From JARLGU01 sp036504535 (GTDB lineage Bacteria > Armatimonadota > Armatimonadia > Armatimonadales > Capsulimonadaceae): a stretch of 64,000 nucleotides of DNA. A model generated the notes under the pieces. It had not been told where the DNA came from, ran no database searches, and saw only the letters and a list, made by a program, of their open reading frames with translations. Shown here piece after piece: positions 24,910 through 33,086 of this stretch (position 1 is its first letter; each line of letters begins with the position of its first letter). The position numbers were made by a program, and so were the translations under genes. The DNA is taken from the NCBI GenBank assembly GCA_036504535.1, contig DASXUY010000032.1:1-64000 (forward strand), written 5' to 3'.

Positions 24910-26463
24910 ATGTTAGCGACGCGCCCGTTATTTACGCTCTCTCTCGCGCTTATGACCGGAATTGCGCTCGCGTCCGCAGTTGCGCTGCCTGGCGTTGTCA
25001 TCGTAGCAGTGGGTATCCTCGCGCTGATAGCCCTGGTGCTCGCGCCGCGCATCGTTACCATCTGCGCGCTTGTTGCGGTCGCATCGGTAGGGGCGCTGCG
25101 CTATATCGCCTGGACATCGGTAGCTGTCGACGACATATCGAGCCTCGCTCCCGCTGGTGCGGCGCGCGTCGATGGTTATATTGCCAGCGATCCTGATGTA
25201 CGAAGTGGCCGGGTGAGTTTCCGGTTGAACGCTATCGCAGCCGATGCTCATGCCGCACATTTTTCGGTGAGTGGCGATGTGGCTGTGACTGTAGACCTGG
25301 CAGAGGGCGGGGACCTCGGAGTGGGGGACGGGGACCATGTGCAGCTTACCGGCGAACTCTACAAACCCAACAGTTTGGCGAACCCGGGAAGCGGTTCGTG
25401 GGCCGAACATCTGCGGCGACAGGGCGTTCACTGCGCCCTCGGTGTCCATCACGCGTCGTCGGTCAATGTGCTGCCGGGTGGGCGGCGAAACTGGTTCCGC
25501 CATGCGGCATGGGATGCGAGGGCGGCGCTGCTAAAGTCGCTGCGGCTGATCTTGCCGCGCACCGATGCAGCTGTCCTTGCTGGCGTGCTGCTCGGTCTAC
25601 GCGTCGATCTGCCGCCGCAACTGCTGGCCGCTTTCGTCGCCACTGGCACGATACACATTTTGGCAACTGCGGGATTGCATGTCGGCATTTTATACAAATT
25701 GCTGATGGATACGCTGCTGGGTCTCACGCTCCATCGTAAGCTTGCGGCGATTGCAACAATCGGCGGGATATGGATCTACGACCTGATGGCTGGGGGACGA
25801 ATGGCGGTCACTCGTGCGGCTATCATGGCGACGATCTACCTGCTCGCAATTGTCGTCGAGCGCTCGCCCGACGTGCTTAACTCGCTTGGCACTGCCGCAA
25901 TGGCGATCCTAATCGCGGAGCCGACACAGCTCCTTGAGCCGGGCTTTCAGACATCGTTCGGCGCTGTGCTCGTGATCGCGTCGATGATGCCAATTTGGGC
26001 AAGACTGTGGGATGAGTCTATTCACGCCCTCCGTAGCGTGAAAGGGAGGCATGTAGCAAGGCGCGGGGTGGAACTCACGGGTCTGACGCTGTTTGCGCAG
26101 CTTGGAGCGTCGCCGGTCCTCGCGAGTGCATTCAATGTGGTGTCGATGACAGGGTCTGTCGCCAACCTCATCGTCGTTCCGGTCCTGTTCTATCTGATCC
26201 CTGCGGGGCTTGTGGTCGCCATCATCGGGATCTGGTCGACTGCGAGCGCTGCTCCGGTTGCTCACGTGCTGCTATCACCCGTGATCGGCTTCATCACGGC
26301 GACGGTTAACCAGTTCGCGAAGCTCCCCGGCGCGGAGATCGTGGTTGCATCGCCGCCGCTATGGGCGGTGATCTCGTTCTATATTGGTACGAGTGGGCTG
26401 TTTCTCGCCACCGAGCGCCGTCTGCTGCGACAGCGCACGCGGAGTGAAATGGAGCCGGAATAG
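24910..26463 (+). CDS. comEC: ComEC/Rec2-family membrane channel, without the beta-lactamase-like domain
   Basis: The 517-residue multi-pass protein has the ComEC layout: N-terminal helices, an OB-like segment (LGVGDGDHVQLTGELYKPNS), then the competence core with LLGLRVDLPPQLLAAFVATG, HILATAGLHVGILY and LEPGFQTSFGAV. ComEC conducts single-stranded DNA into the cytoplasm during transformation. The C-terminal metallo-beta-lactamase domain found in many homologues is absent; the protein ends after the last helix. No other competence gene is next to it. Confidence 0.85.
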   Translation: MLATRPLFTLSLALMTGIALASAVALPGVVIVAVGILALIALVLAPRIVTICALVAVASVGALRYIAWTSVAVDDISSLAPAGAARVDGYIASDPDVRSGRVSFRLNAIAADAHAAHFSVSGDVAVTVDLAEGGDLGVGDGDHVQLTGELYKPNSLANPGSGSWAEHLRRQGVHCALGVHHASSVNVLPGGRRNWFRHAAWDARAALLKSLRLILPRTDAAVLAGVLLGLRVDLPPQLLAAFVATGTIHILATAGLHVGILYKLLMDTLLGLTLHRKLAAIATIGGIWIYDLMAGGRMAVTRAAIMATIYLLAIVVERSPDVLNSLGTAAMAILIAEPTQLLEPGFQTSFGAVLVIASMMPIWARLWDESIHALRSVKGRHVARRGVELTGLTLFAQLGASPVLASAFNVVSMTGSVANLIVVPVLFYLIPAGLVVAIIGIWSTASAAPVAHVLLSPVIGFITATVNQFAKLPGAEIVVASPPLWAVISFYIGTSGLFLATERRLLRQRTRSEMEPE

Positions 26464-26554
26464 CAGACTGACACTGAGAATACCGTATTGATACGGGTGT
26501 CTGGCGAGCCGGCGGACGCCAACAATAATACTGTAAGTCCAAGCAAGCATGTTC

Positions 26555-26597
26555 GGGAGAGCGCAGCGCCGTTGAAGCCCTGCTCTCTCCCTTTTTT
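26555..26597 (+). terminator. Terminator between comEC and the convergent P450 gene
   Basis: GGGAGAGC (26555-26562) pairs imperfectly with GCTCTCTCCC (26582-26591) and is followed by TTTTTT. Confidence 0.6.
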
Positions 26598-26614
26598 GTG
26601 TGTGCGACAGCAGC

Positions 26615-27898
26615 CTAAGGGCGAGAGACCGTCGCAATCATACGGTGCCGGGGACGAAGCGTGACGAGGGCTTCATAGTCTGGACAGAAGTTGGCGGCGA
26701 CTTTTAGGCGGCTGTGGCGGGTAACTAGCGCCAGCACCAGCACACCTTCAACCCACGAGAATGGCTCGCCGACACATAGCCGTGGCCCGGAGCCGAACGG
26801 GAAGAAGGCGTTGCGGCGGACCCGTTCGCCAGTGAGCCATCTTTCCGGGCGCCAGGAGAGTGGATCCGGGAACCAGCGCGCGTCGACGTGCGTGACGCAC
26901 GGGGCGGTGACGACAATCGCGCCGCTGTCGTAGGGCGTCCCGGCGATCTCCACAGGCTCGCGCGCCTCGCGGCTGAGCATCCAGGCTGACGGGTAGAGGC
27001 GAAGTGTTTCGGCGAAGACCGCCCGTGCATATGGAAGGCGTTGCGAGAGCGGGTAGGGCGTATCGAAATCGGCATCATTAAGCGTATCGACCTCGCTCTT
27101 GAGCTTTGCCCATACCTCTGGATGCTGGTCGATCAGGTAGAACGCCCACGTCAATGTGTTCGAGAGCGACTCGTGACCGGCAATGAGGATGGTAAGCGCA
27201 TGGTCTAGCTTGCGAGCTTCGGGAATGGTCGCCAAGCCGTCAGAAAACGGCGGAGAGTGCATGGGGCAAGTGGTCATCGCCTGGCGGGCCGCGCTCCGGA
27301 GGGTTTCGTGCGCTGCGTGAGCAGCGGTCACGCTTGGATTATCGTCAGCGTTTCTGGTCAACGCCCGATAGCCATGCTGAATCGACGCCGTAACCGCCGC
27401 CGCGATGGCTTCCGACTCGCTGCTTAGGTCGATGCCGAAGAAACAGCGCGAAGCGATAGCGATGGCGAGACGTGTCGTTTCGGCGTGAACATCGACGGTT
27501 TCGCCGTCGCGCCACTTGTCGGTGAGCTTGCGCGTCGCATCGACCATGATCGGGGCATATTCGGCCAACGCCGCAGTCGTGGAAAATGCGGGGAGCAGGT
27601 TTCGCCTGTCGGTCTGATGCTGTACCCCATCGGCAGTAAGCAGCCCGTCGCCAAGCAGCGATTTCGTACGCAGCAGCCCAGGACCCTTGGCTAACATCGC
27701 CGCTTTCGTAACAAGGACTTCGCGTATCGCCTCGGGGTGTGCGAGGAGCTTAATGACACGACCGTCCAGGCTGAACGTAGCCACATCGCCCTGCTCGGCG
27801 GCAATCCGCCGCAGAAACGAGACCGGGTCGTCGCGAAAGGAGTGTAGGGTGTCACGGCGGCGCGAAATTCGGGGCGATGGTGTGTTAGTTGTGGTCAT
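26615..27898 (-). CDS. Cytochrome P450
   Basis: The 427-residue soluble P450 has the I-helix motif AGHESLSNTLTW, the K-helix ETLRLYP, and the haem loop FFPFGSGPRLCVGEPF with the haem-ligand Cys375. A bacterial class enzyme using separate redox partners is expected; none is encoded nearby. The true start is most likely the ATG at 27898 (MTTTNTP), because the 126 codons upstream in the same frame have no P450 sense. A -10-like TATAAT ends only 9 bases before this ATG, so the transcript may be nearly leaderless. The substrate is unknown. Confidence 0.9.
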   Translation of the reverse strand: MTTTNTPSPRISRRRDTLHSFRDDPVSFLRRIAAEQGDVATFSLDGRVIKLLAHPEAIREVLVTKAAMLAKGPGLLRTKSLLGDGLLTADGVQHQTDRRNLLPAFSTTAALAEYAPIMVDATRKLTDKWRDGETVDVHAETTRLAIAIASRCFFGIDLSSESEAIAAAVTASIQHGYRALTRNADDNPSVTAAHAAHETLRSAARQAMTTCPMHSPPFSDGLATIPEARKLDHALTILIAGHESLSNTLTWAFYLIDQHPEVWAKLKSEVDTLNDADFDTPYPLSQRLPYARAVFAETLRLYPSAWMLSREAREPVEIAGTPYDSGAIVVTAPCVTHVDARWFPDPLSWRPERWLTGERVRRNAFFPFGSGPRLCVGEPFSWVEGVLVLALVTRHSRLKVAANFCPDYEALVTLRPRHRMIATVSRP

Positions 27899-27907
27899 CG
27901 ATGGCCT

Positions 27908-27913
27908 ATTATA
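27908..27913 (-). promoter_or_regulatory. -10 element of the P450 gene
   Basis: TATAAT on the minus strand lies 9 bases upstream of the P450 start codon. No good -35 is visible at the usual distance, so an activator may be needed. Confidence 0.4.
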
Positions 27914-27991
27914 CTGTGATGGACAGCGAGGGGATTGTGAGCCACCAAAATCGGCTAATGGACGGACGTAAACGGTATGCCCGATACCGCC

Positions 27992-28017
27992 CACTTCGTG
28001 AATTCTATCACGAAGTG
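27992..28017. promoter_or_regulatory. Perfect inverted repeat next to the atpG promoter
   Basis: CACTTCGTG (27992-28000) and CACGAAGTG (28009-28017) form a perfect 9-base inverted repeat with an 8-base AT-rich spacer. It ends one base before the -35 of the atpG promoter and lies between the divergent P450 and atpG genes, so it could be an operator for either. Confidence 0.6.
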
Positions 28018-28018
28018 C

Positions 28019-28048
28019 TTGACACGCTCCTCCGCTGTGAGGTATGAT
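28019..28048 (+). promoter_or_regulatory. Sigma70 promoter of atpGDC
   Basis: TTGACA (28019-28024), an 18-base spacer and TATGAT (28043-28048) stand 34 bases before the atpG start. This is a strong promoter by consensus. Confidence 0.75.
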
Positions 28049-28081
28049 GCCTCGGCATTTTTCCCTGGGAAGGACCAATAA

Positions 28082-28948
28082 ATGGCCTCGATGCGCCAGA
28101 TCCGCTCGCGTATACGCGTAGCGAAAAACATTCAACAGATTACCAAAGCGATGAAGCTTGTTGCCGCCGCCCGATTGCGGCGTGCGCAAGAGCGAGTCGT
28201 CGCGGCACGTCCTTATGCGACCAGCCTTCGGGCGGTCATGCAGTCGGTTGCGTCGTCTGCAGGTAACGTCCGCCATCCGCTTCTCCGTAAACCGGAAGGC
28301 CCGCCACAGAAAATCGGCGTGCTGCTGGTTTCCGGCGATCGTGGCTTGTGTGGCTCGTTCAACACTAACTCTATTCGCCGAGGGACCGAAACCGTTCGCG
28401 GGTTCAGTCCGGAGCAGGTGAAGATGGTGTGTGTCGGCAAGCGCGGAGCGACATTTTTCCGTCGTCGCGGCTACGAAGTGGTCGCCGAGTACGGAGTGCC
28501 AGCGACCGGCGCATCGTTTGCGGAAGCTCAGGCCATCGCCAATGTTGCTCGAAAGCTGTTCGAAGATGGGGAAGTAGACGCGCTTTACCTGGTTTACACG
28601 CGCTTCCTATCGGCCATGACGCAGCGGCCCGAGACTGTGCAGCTGTTCCCGCTCGACACATCGGCCAGCGATACCGCGACCGGGCCAACCGCAGCCATTG
28701 AGTTTGAGCCCTCAGCCGAAGAGATTCTCGAAACGCTGCTGCCACGATATGTGGACACCCTGGTTTACCAGGCTCTCGTGGAGTCGACGGCATCGTTCTT
28801 TGGCGCTCAGATGACGTCCATGTCATCCGCGACGGACAACGCTGGCAAGATGATCTCGACGTTGACGCTCTCCCTGAATCGCGCTCGACAGGCCAACATC
28901 ACGAAAGAGATTTCGGAGATTGTCGGTGGAGCTGACGCGCTTAAATAG
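28082..28948 (+). CDS. atpG: ATP synthase F1 gamma subunit
   Basis: The 288-residue gamma subunit is the rotor shaft of F1. The N-terminal helix (MRQIRSRIRVAKNIQQITKA, then MKLVAAARLRRAQ) and the C-terminal helix (MSSATDNAGKMISTLTLSLN) are the conserved coiled-coil pair. GGGAAGGACC precedes the ATG. It is the first gene of an atpG-atpD-atpC unit with its own promoter. The gene for alpha, which normally precedes gamma, is not here; the upstream neighbour is the P450 gene on the other strand. Confidence 0.96.
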   Translation: MASMRQIRSRIRVAKNIQQITKAMKLVAAARLRRAQERVVAARPYATSLRAVMQSVASSAGNVRHPLLRKPEGPPQKIGVLLVSGDRGLCGSFNTNSIRRGTETVRGFSPEQVKMVCVGKRGATFFRRRGYEVVAEYGVPATGASFAEAQAIANVARKLFEDGEVDALYLVYTRFLSAMTQRPETVQLFPLDTSASDTATGPTAAIEFEPSAEEILETLLPRYVDTLVYQALVESTASFFGAQMTSMSSATDNAGKMISTLTLSLNRARQANITKEISEIVGGADALK

Positions 28949-29009
28949 CGGCCTTGTATAAAGTTTCAAAAGTATAGCCTTATCTGATTGAAGGAGTTAA
29001 CGATTTCTT

Positions 29010-30434
29010 ATGGGTGTCGGAAAGATTATCCAAATTCAGGGGCCGGTTCTCGACGCGGAATTCGCGCCTTCTGAGCTGCCAAACATTCTCAATGCGCTGA
29101 CGGTTACCGATACCGCACGCAATATCGACCTCACGGTCGAAGTCGCCCAGCACCTCGGCAACGATGTCGTTCGCTGCATCGCGATGTCGTCCACCGACGG
29201 TCTCACCCGCGGTATGAGCGTCACCGATACCGGCGACTCCATCCGCGTGCCAGTTGGTGCCGGGACGCTTGGTCGTGTTTTCAACTTGCTTGGCAAGCCG
29301 ATCGATGAGCGGGGGCCTATCGCCGAGTCGCAGTATAACTCGATCCACCGCGCAGCTCCGACCATGGCGGACCAGTCGGGCGCGGTTGAAGTGCTCGAAA
29401 CCGGAATGAAGGTTATTGACCTCCTCTGCCCGTTCCTTAAGGGTGGGAAGATCGGCCTTTTCGGCGGCGCTGGTGTCGGCAAGACGGTTACCATGCAGGA
29501 ACTTATCCGTAACATCGCTACCGAGCACGGTGGCGTGTCGGTTTTTGCTGGTGTTGGTGAGCGAACCCGCGAAGGTAACGACCTTTGGTTGGAAATGTCT
29601 GAGGCTGAGTACACCGACGCCGACGGAAACAAGGCCCACGTTATCGATAAGACCGCGATGGTCTTCGGTCAGATGAACGAGCCTCCCGGCGCCCGCATGC
29701 GAGTTGCGCTGTCCGGTCTCACCATGGCCGAGTATTTCCGCGACGAGCAGGGACAGGACGTTCTTCTGTTCATCGACAACATCTTCCGCTTCGTTCAGGC
29801 TGGCTCCGAGGTTTCGGCGCTTCTTGGACGTATGCCAAGCGCCGTAGGCTACCAGCCAACCTTGGCGGCCGAAATGGGGCAGCTTCAGGAGCGCATCACT
29901 TCCACCAAGACTGGCTCGGTCACATCGGTGCAAGCGATCTACGTCCCCGCTGACGACCCGACGGACCCGGCCCCGGCGACCACCTTCGCCTTCTTGGATG
30001 CAACCGTGTACCTCGACCGAGGCATCACCGCCAAGGGTATCTACCCAGCGGTCGACCCGCTTGTGTCCACTTCGCGCATCCTTGACCCGCTTGTCGTGGG
30101 TCAGAAGCATTACGAAGTTGCTCGCGGCGTCCAGCAGATCCTGCAGCGCTACAAGGAACTCCAGGACATCATCGCGATCCTCGGAATCGACGAGCTTTCC
30201 GACGACGACAAAGCCGTTGTGGGACGAGCCCGCCGCTTGGAGCGATTCCTTGGTCAGCCGATGTTCGTCGCGTCGCAGTTCACCGGTCTCGCTGGCGTCT
30301 ACCTGACCCGCGAGCAGACGGTGGATTCGTTCGCGGCCATCCTCTCCGGCGACTACGACAGCCTTCCTGAGCAGGCGTTCTATAACGTCGGCGGCATCGA
30401 AGAAGTCGTCGAGAAGGCCAAGACTCTCGCGTAA
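29010..30434 (+). CDS. atpD: ATP synthase F1 beta subunit
   Basis: The 474-residue catalytic subunit of F1 has the P-loop GGAGVGKTVTMQELI, the catalytic-site region AGVGERTREGNDLWLEM, the Walker B strand VLLFIDNIFRF and the ALLGRMPSAVGYQPTLAAEM segment. AAGGAG lies upstream of the ATG. It works with the gamma and epsilon genes on either side and with an alpha subunit encoded elsewhere. Confidence 0.98.
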   Translation: MGVGKIIQIQGPVLDAEFAPSELPNILNALTVTDTARNIDLTVEVAQHLGNDVVRCIAMSSTDGLTRGMSVTDTGDSIRVPVGAGTLGRVFNLLGKPIDERGPIAESQYNSIHRAAPTMADQSGAVEVLETGMKVIDLLCPFLKGGKIGLFGGAGVGKTVTMQELIRNIATEHGGVSVFAGVGERTREGNDLWLEMSEAEYTDADGNKAHVIDKTAMVFGQMNEPPGARMRVALSGLTMAEYFRDEQGQDVLLFIDNIFRFVQAGSEVSALLGRMPSAVGYQPTLAAEMGQLQERITSTKTGSVTSVQAIYVPADDPTDPAPATTFAFLDATVYLDRGITAKGIYPAVDPLVSTSRILDPLVVGQKHYEVARGVQQILQRYKELQDIIAILGIDELSDDDKAVVGRARRLERFLGQPMFVASQFTGLAGVYLTREQTVDSFAAILSGDYDSLPEQAFYNVGGIEEVVEKAKTLA

Positions 30435-30444
30435 CATTCTCTCG

Positions 30445-30475
30445 CCCAGCCTTGAGCACATTGCGAAAGGCTGGG
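30445..30475 (+). other. Intercistronic hairpin between atpD and atpC
   Basis: CCCAGCCTT (30445-30453) pairs with AAGGCTGGG (30467-30475). There is no T-run, so it is more likely a processing or stability element than a terminator. Confidence 0.5.
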
Positions 30476-30541
30476 TGGATTACGACCGTGCCCGCAATGG
30501 CGATACGCTTATCGCCACAGTTGCGGGTTGATGGAAGTTTG

Positions 30542-30952
30542 ATGGCTAATACCTACACATTGGAAGTTGTAACCCCGGAGCGGGTCCTGTTGTCTGCGGA
30601 AGTCGTCGAGACAATCGCTCCTGGCTCTGAGGGCTACCTCGGTATCCTGGCAGGGCACATGGCGCTTATGACTGCGCTCAACCCGGGCGAAGTGCGCGTG
30701 AAGTTCGCTGACGGAAGAACGACGAGCCAGATCGTCATCAGTGGCGGCTTTCTGGAAGTGGCGCGAGCGAAGACGACCATCCTTGCCGATTCGGCTGAGC
30801 GGGTCGACGAGATCAACGTGAACGAAGCCGAGGCCGACTTAGCCGAGGCGCGTCGCCTGCTTGCAGAGCTTGAACCCGGCACCACCGAGTTCCGTGCTGC
30901 AGCCCGCAAGTCGCAGCTGTGCGAGGCGCGTGTGCGATCCGTCAAGGGCTAA
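30542..30952 (+). CDS. atpC: ATP synthase F1 epsilon subunit
   Basis: The 136-residue epsilon subunit has the N-terminal beta-sandwich (YTLEVVTPERVLLSAEVVET, then GSEGYLGILAGHMALMTAL) and the C-terminal helical hairpin (ADLAEARRLLAEL). It couples rotation and can inhibit ATP hydrolysis. The frame is open from TTG 30452, but the family start corresponds to ATG 30542. A strong terminator follows. Confidence 0.93.
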   Translation: MANTYTLEVVTPERVLLSAEVVETIAPGSEGYLGILAGHMALMTALNPGEVRVKFADGRTTSQIVISGGFLEVARAKTTILADSAERVDEINVNEAEADLAEARRLLAELEPGTTEFRAAARKSQLCEARVRSVKG

Positions 30953-30980
30953 ACGCCCTGTAGACTTTCATGATTTTTCG

Positions 30981-31016
30981 GCCCCTGGTCAATTGTGACC
31001 AGGGGCTTTGCTTTTT
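30981..31016 (+). terminator. Terminator of atpGDC
   Basis: GCCCCTGGTC (30981-30990) pairs perfectly with GACCAGGGGC (30997-31006), followed by TTTGCTTTTT. Confidence 0.9.
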
Positions 31017-31344
31017 CAGAAGACCGTCGGTGAAAAAAGTCACATATACGCACACATTATGGCGGACGCGTACATAATCATTGTGTGAAGCGAGCAGGTT
31101 GACATAGAACTGGACATGTGGGTATTCTTTGTCGCGGTTTCGTCGGGTTGTCGGACAAACATGAAGTCGGCGGCTATGCTTGGAGGGCGCGAACGTCCAT
31201 TTAATCAAGTCGCCAATTCCGAAGGTTGAAACCTACAGCTCCAGCGAGCTTGAAAGTGCCGGGCATAAGAATCTTGGACACAAGTATGTCCGGGCACTAA
31301 GAGTTAGGACAGTTCGCTGTCGACTCGAATAGAGGGCAATCATT
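31017..31344. other. Intergenic region before the transglutaminase gene
   Basis: This 328-base stretch has no credible gene. It should hold the promoter of the following gene, but no consensus -35/-10 pair stands out. Confidence 0.35.
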
Positions 31345-32883
31345 GTGAGCGAACTATTATCGCGTAACGTCAATCGATTTTGGAATGTTGTCGTGGTGCC
31401 AGTGGCTATCGCTGCGGGCATTCTTGGGTTTGTTGGCGGAGCGAGTATTGCTGATACGGGCTTTCAGTCGTCAAACCCGGCGCTTTTGGGCGCGCCTGCG
31501 TCGCTGACCAACGACCTTTGGTTCAATATCTACTTTGGAAACAGTCGTATTGGCGGATCGCACATTACGACAGTGATGGGCGAATACGATAACAAGCCTG
31601 CGCTCGTAGAGCAGTCTGAGACGTCGACGACCATTATCGCGTTTGGGACGCCAATCGAGCAGCACGTGACATCCAACCTGTGGACGGACCCAAGCGGTGT
31701 TGTGCCGTTCTATGAGAGCGTATCGATTGGTTCGGGCGGAATGGCCACGGACGTAACAGTGCGCTTTTACACGGACCACATTGATGCTGTGCTTGTATCT
31801 GGTAAGTCGACTACGAAGAAAACGGTTCAGATCCCTCCCGGTGTACGAGTGACCGCTAACGATTTCGCGCAGGGGATCTGGACCGATAAGTCTGTGACCC
31901 TGGGGCAGGAGTTCAAGCAGGCGACGTTCAACCCGGTGACGCTCAAGCTGGACACGTATACAATCAAGGTCGTCGGTACGGGGCTGTCGATCAGTGACCC
32001 CGTATTGGGATCGGTTGAAAACCTGAACCAGTGCCAGGTGGTAGGGCCGGAAGGCGAGATGACGGTATATCAGGACGCGCACGGCATTCCGGTGAAGATC
32101 GAGATGCCTGCCGGGCTTGTCATGCGCCGGGACTTCGCAAAGGAGTCGGCTGGCGCCGACACAACGCTTGGCGCGGGGCCATTCCGCGGCGCCGTGTATG
32201 TGCCGCCGGTAGATTTCGCGACGGCGTCTGCTGTTGAGCAAAAGGGCGCGTCGATTGAGAAGCCTCGAGATTGCCGTAAGCTGAAGGTTGAAGTAACGGC
32301 GCCGGAAGCCGGGACGAAGGTTTATACGATCACGTCCATTGTGCCGAAGCCTACGACGACAACCGTCAAGGAACTGGCGTCAAACAAGACTTTGGCGCCG
32401 ATGCTAGCGAATGAAGCCTACCTATCGCTGGATTCGGAAGCAGTGAAAGCGCGAGCAGCGAAGCTCCGGGGCAAATCGGACAAGGTATACGACTTGGTGA
32501 TGAAGACTCGTAGCTGGGTCCACTTGACGATGCACCCGACGGCGTCGTTTGGCCTCCCACGCAGCGCTGCCAGCGTTCTCACCGACCCACGGGGCGTGTG
32601 CCGCGATTACGCCATCCTGTATGCCGCTCTAGCGCGCGCTCAGGGCATTCCAACACGCCTCTGCTCGGGTGTGGTAGCGTTTCGGGATAAGTTCTACTAC
32701 CATGCGTGGGCTGAGTCGTTTGTGGGCGGAAGCATCGGCTGGCTGCCGGTGGATCCGACCATGGAAGGACGGGTGGTGGACGCTACTCACATCGTCATTA
32801 ACCGGGGCGACCCTGTCTCGATCTATGAACTGGTTGGCGCGATTGGACGAGTCAAGGTTAAGGTTCTCGAAGTCGGTTATTAG
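31345..32883 (+). CDS. Secreted transglutaminase-like protein with complete catalytic triad
   Basis: The 512-residue protein has an N-terminal signal anchor (VVVVPVAIAAGILGFVGGA), a large beta-rich region, and a C-terminal transglutaminase-like core. The triad is visible as Cys419 (GVCRDYAILYAALARAQGIP), His453 (YYHAWAESFV) and Asp470 (GWLPVDPT). Members of this family act outside the membrane as cysteine proteases, cross-linking enzymes or amidases. The start is GTG. It is transcribed alone and ends with a strong terminator. Confidence 0.82.
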   Translation: MSELLSRNVNRFWNVVVVPVAIAAGILGFVGGASIADTGFQSSNPALLGAPASLTNDLWFNIYFGNSRIGGSHITTVMGEYDNKPALVEQSETSTTIIAFGTPIEQHVTSNLWTDPSGVVPFYESVSIGSGGMATDVTVRFYTDHIDAVLVSGKSTTKKTVQIPPGVRVTANDFAQGIWTDKSVTLGQEFKQATFNPVTLKLDTYTIKVVGTGLSISDPVLGSVENLNQCQVVGPEGEMTVYQDAHGIPVKIEMPAGLVMRRDFAKESAGADTTLGAGPFRGAVYVPPVDFATASAVEQKGASIEKPRDCRKLKVEVTAPEAGTKVYTITSIVPKPTTTTVKELASNKTLAPMLANEAYLSLDSEAVKARAAKLRGKSDKVYDLVMKTRSWVHLTMHPTASFGLPRSAASVLTDPRGVCRDYAILYAALARAQGIPTRLCSGVVAFRDKFYYHAWAESFVGGSIGWLPVDPTMEGRVVDATHIVINRGDPVSIYELVGAIGRVKVKVLEVGY

Positions 32884-32922
32884 CGGTAGATACGAGTTAA
32901 TTTAATTTGTTGAAAGTTGTTG

Positions 32923-32955
32923 TACGGCGACCGTTTCGGTCGCCGTATATTTTAG
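32923..32955 (+). terminator. Terminator after the transglutaminase gene
   Basis: TACGGCGACC (32923-32932) pairs perfectly with GGTCGCCGTA (32938-32947), followed by TATTTTAG. Confidence 0.75.
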
Positions 32956-32989
32956 TTTGGGAATTATGCGTCTCTGACGGCGGAGAATG

Positions 32990-33025
32990 TATACATCTAC
33001 GTCAAAAAAACATATAATTGACGTA
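32990..33025 (+). promoter_or_regulatory. Promoter with flanking inverted repeat for the PIN/TRAM gene
   Basis: TATACA (32990-32995), a 17-base spacer and TATAAT (33013-33018) form a promoter. The inverted repeat TACGTCA (32998-33004) and TGACGTA (33019-33025) encloses the -10, so a repressor site overlapping the promoter is likely. Confidence 0.5.
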
Positions 33026-33086
33026 AGAACACTACCGTTGTCGCAATTCCAGCCGCGTAGTGTTTCGAATGTAAGATTGGATTGAT

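Noticed and set aside
27899..28276. N-terminal 126-residue extension of the P450 gene
   Set aside because: The extension overlaps atpG and its promoter, has no P450 features, and the family start fits the ATG at 27898.
28980..30461. A 493-codon open frame on the minus strand
   Set aside because: It is the antisense shadow of atpD, has no family sense, and arises from codon bias on the plus strand.
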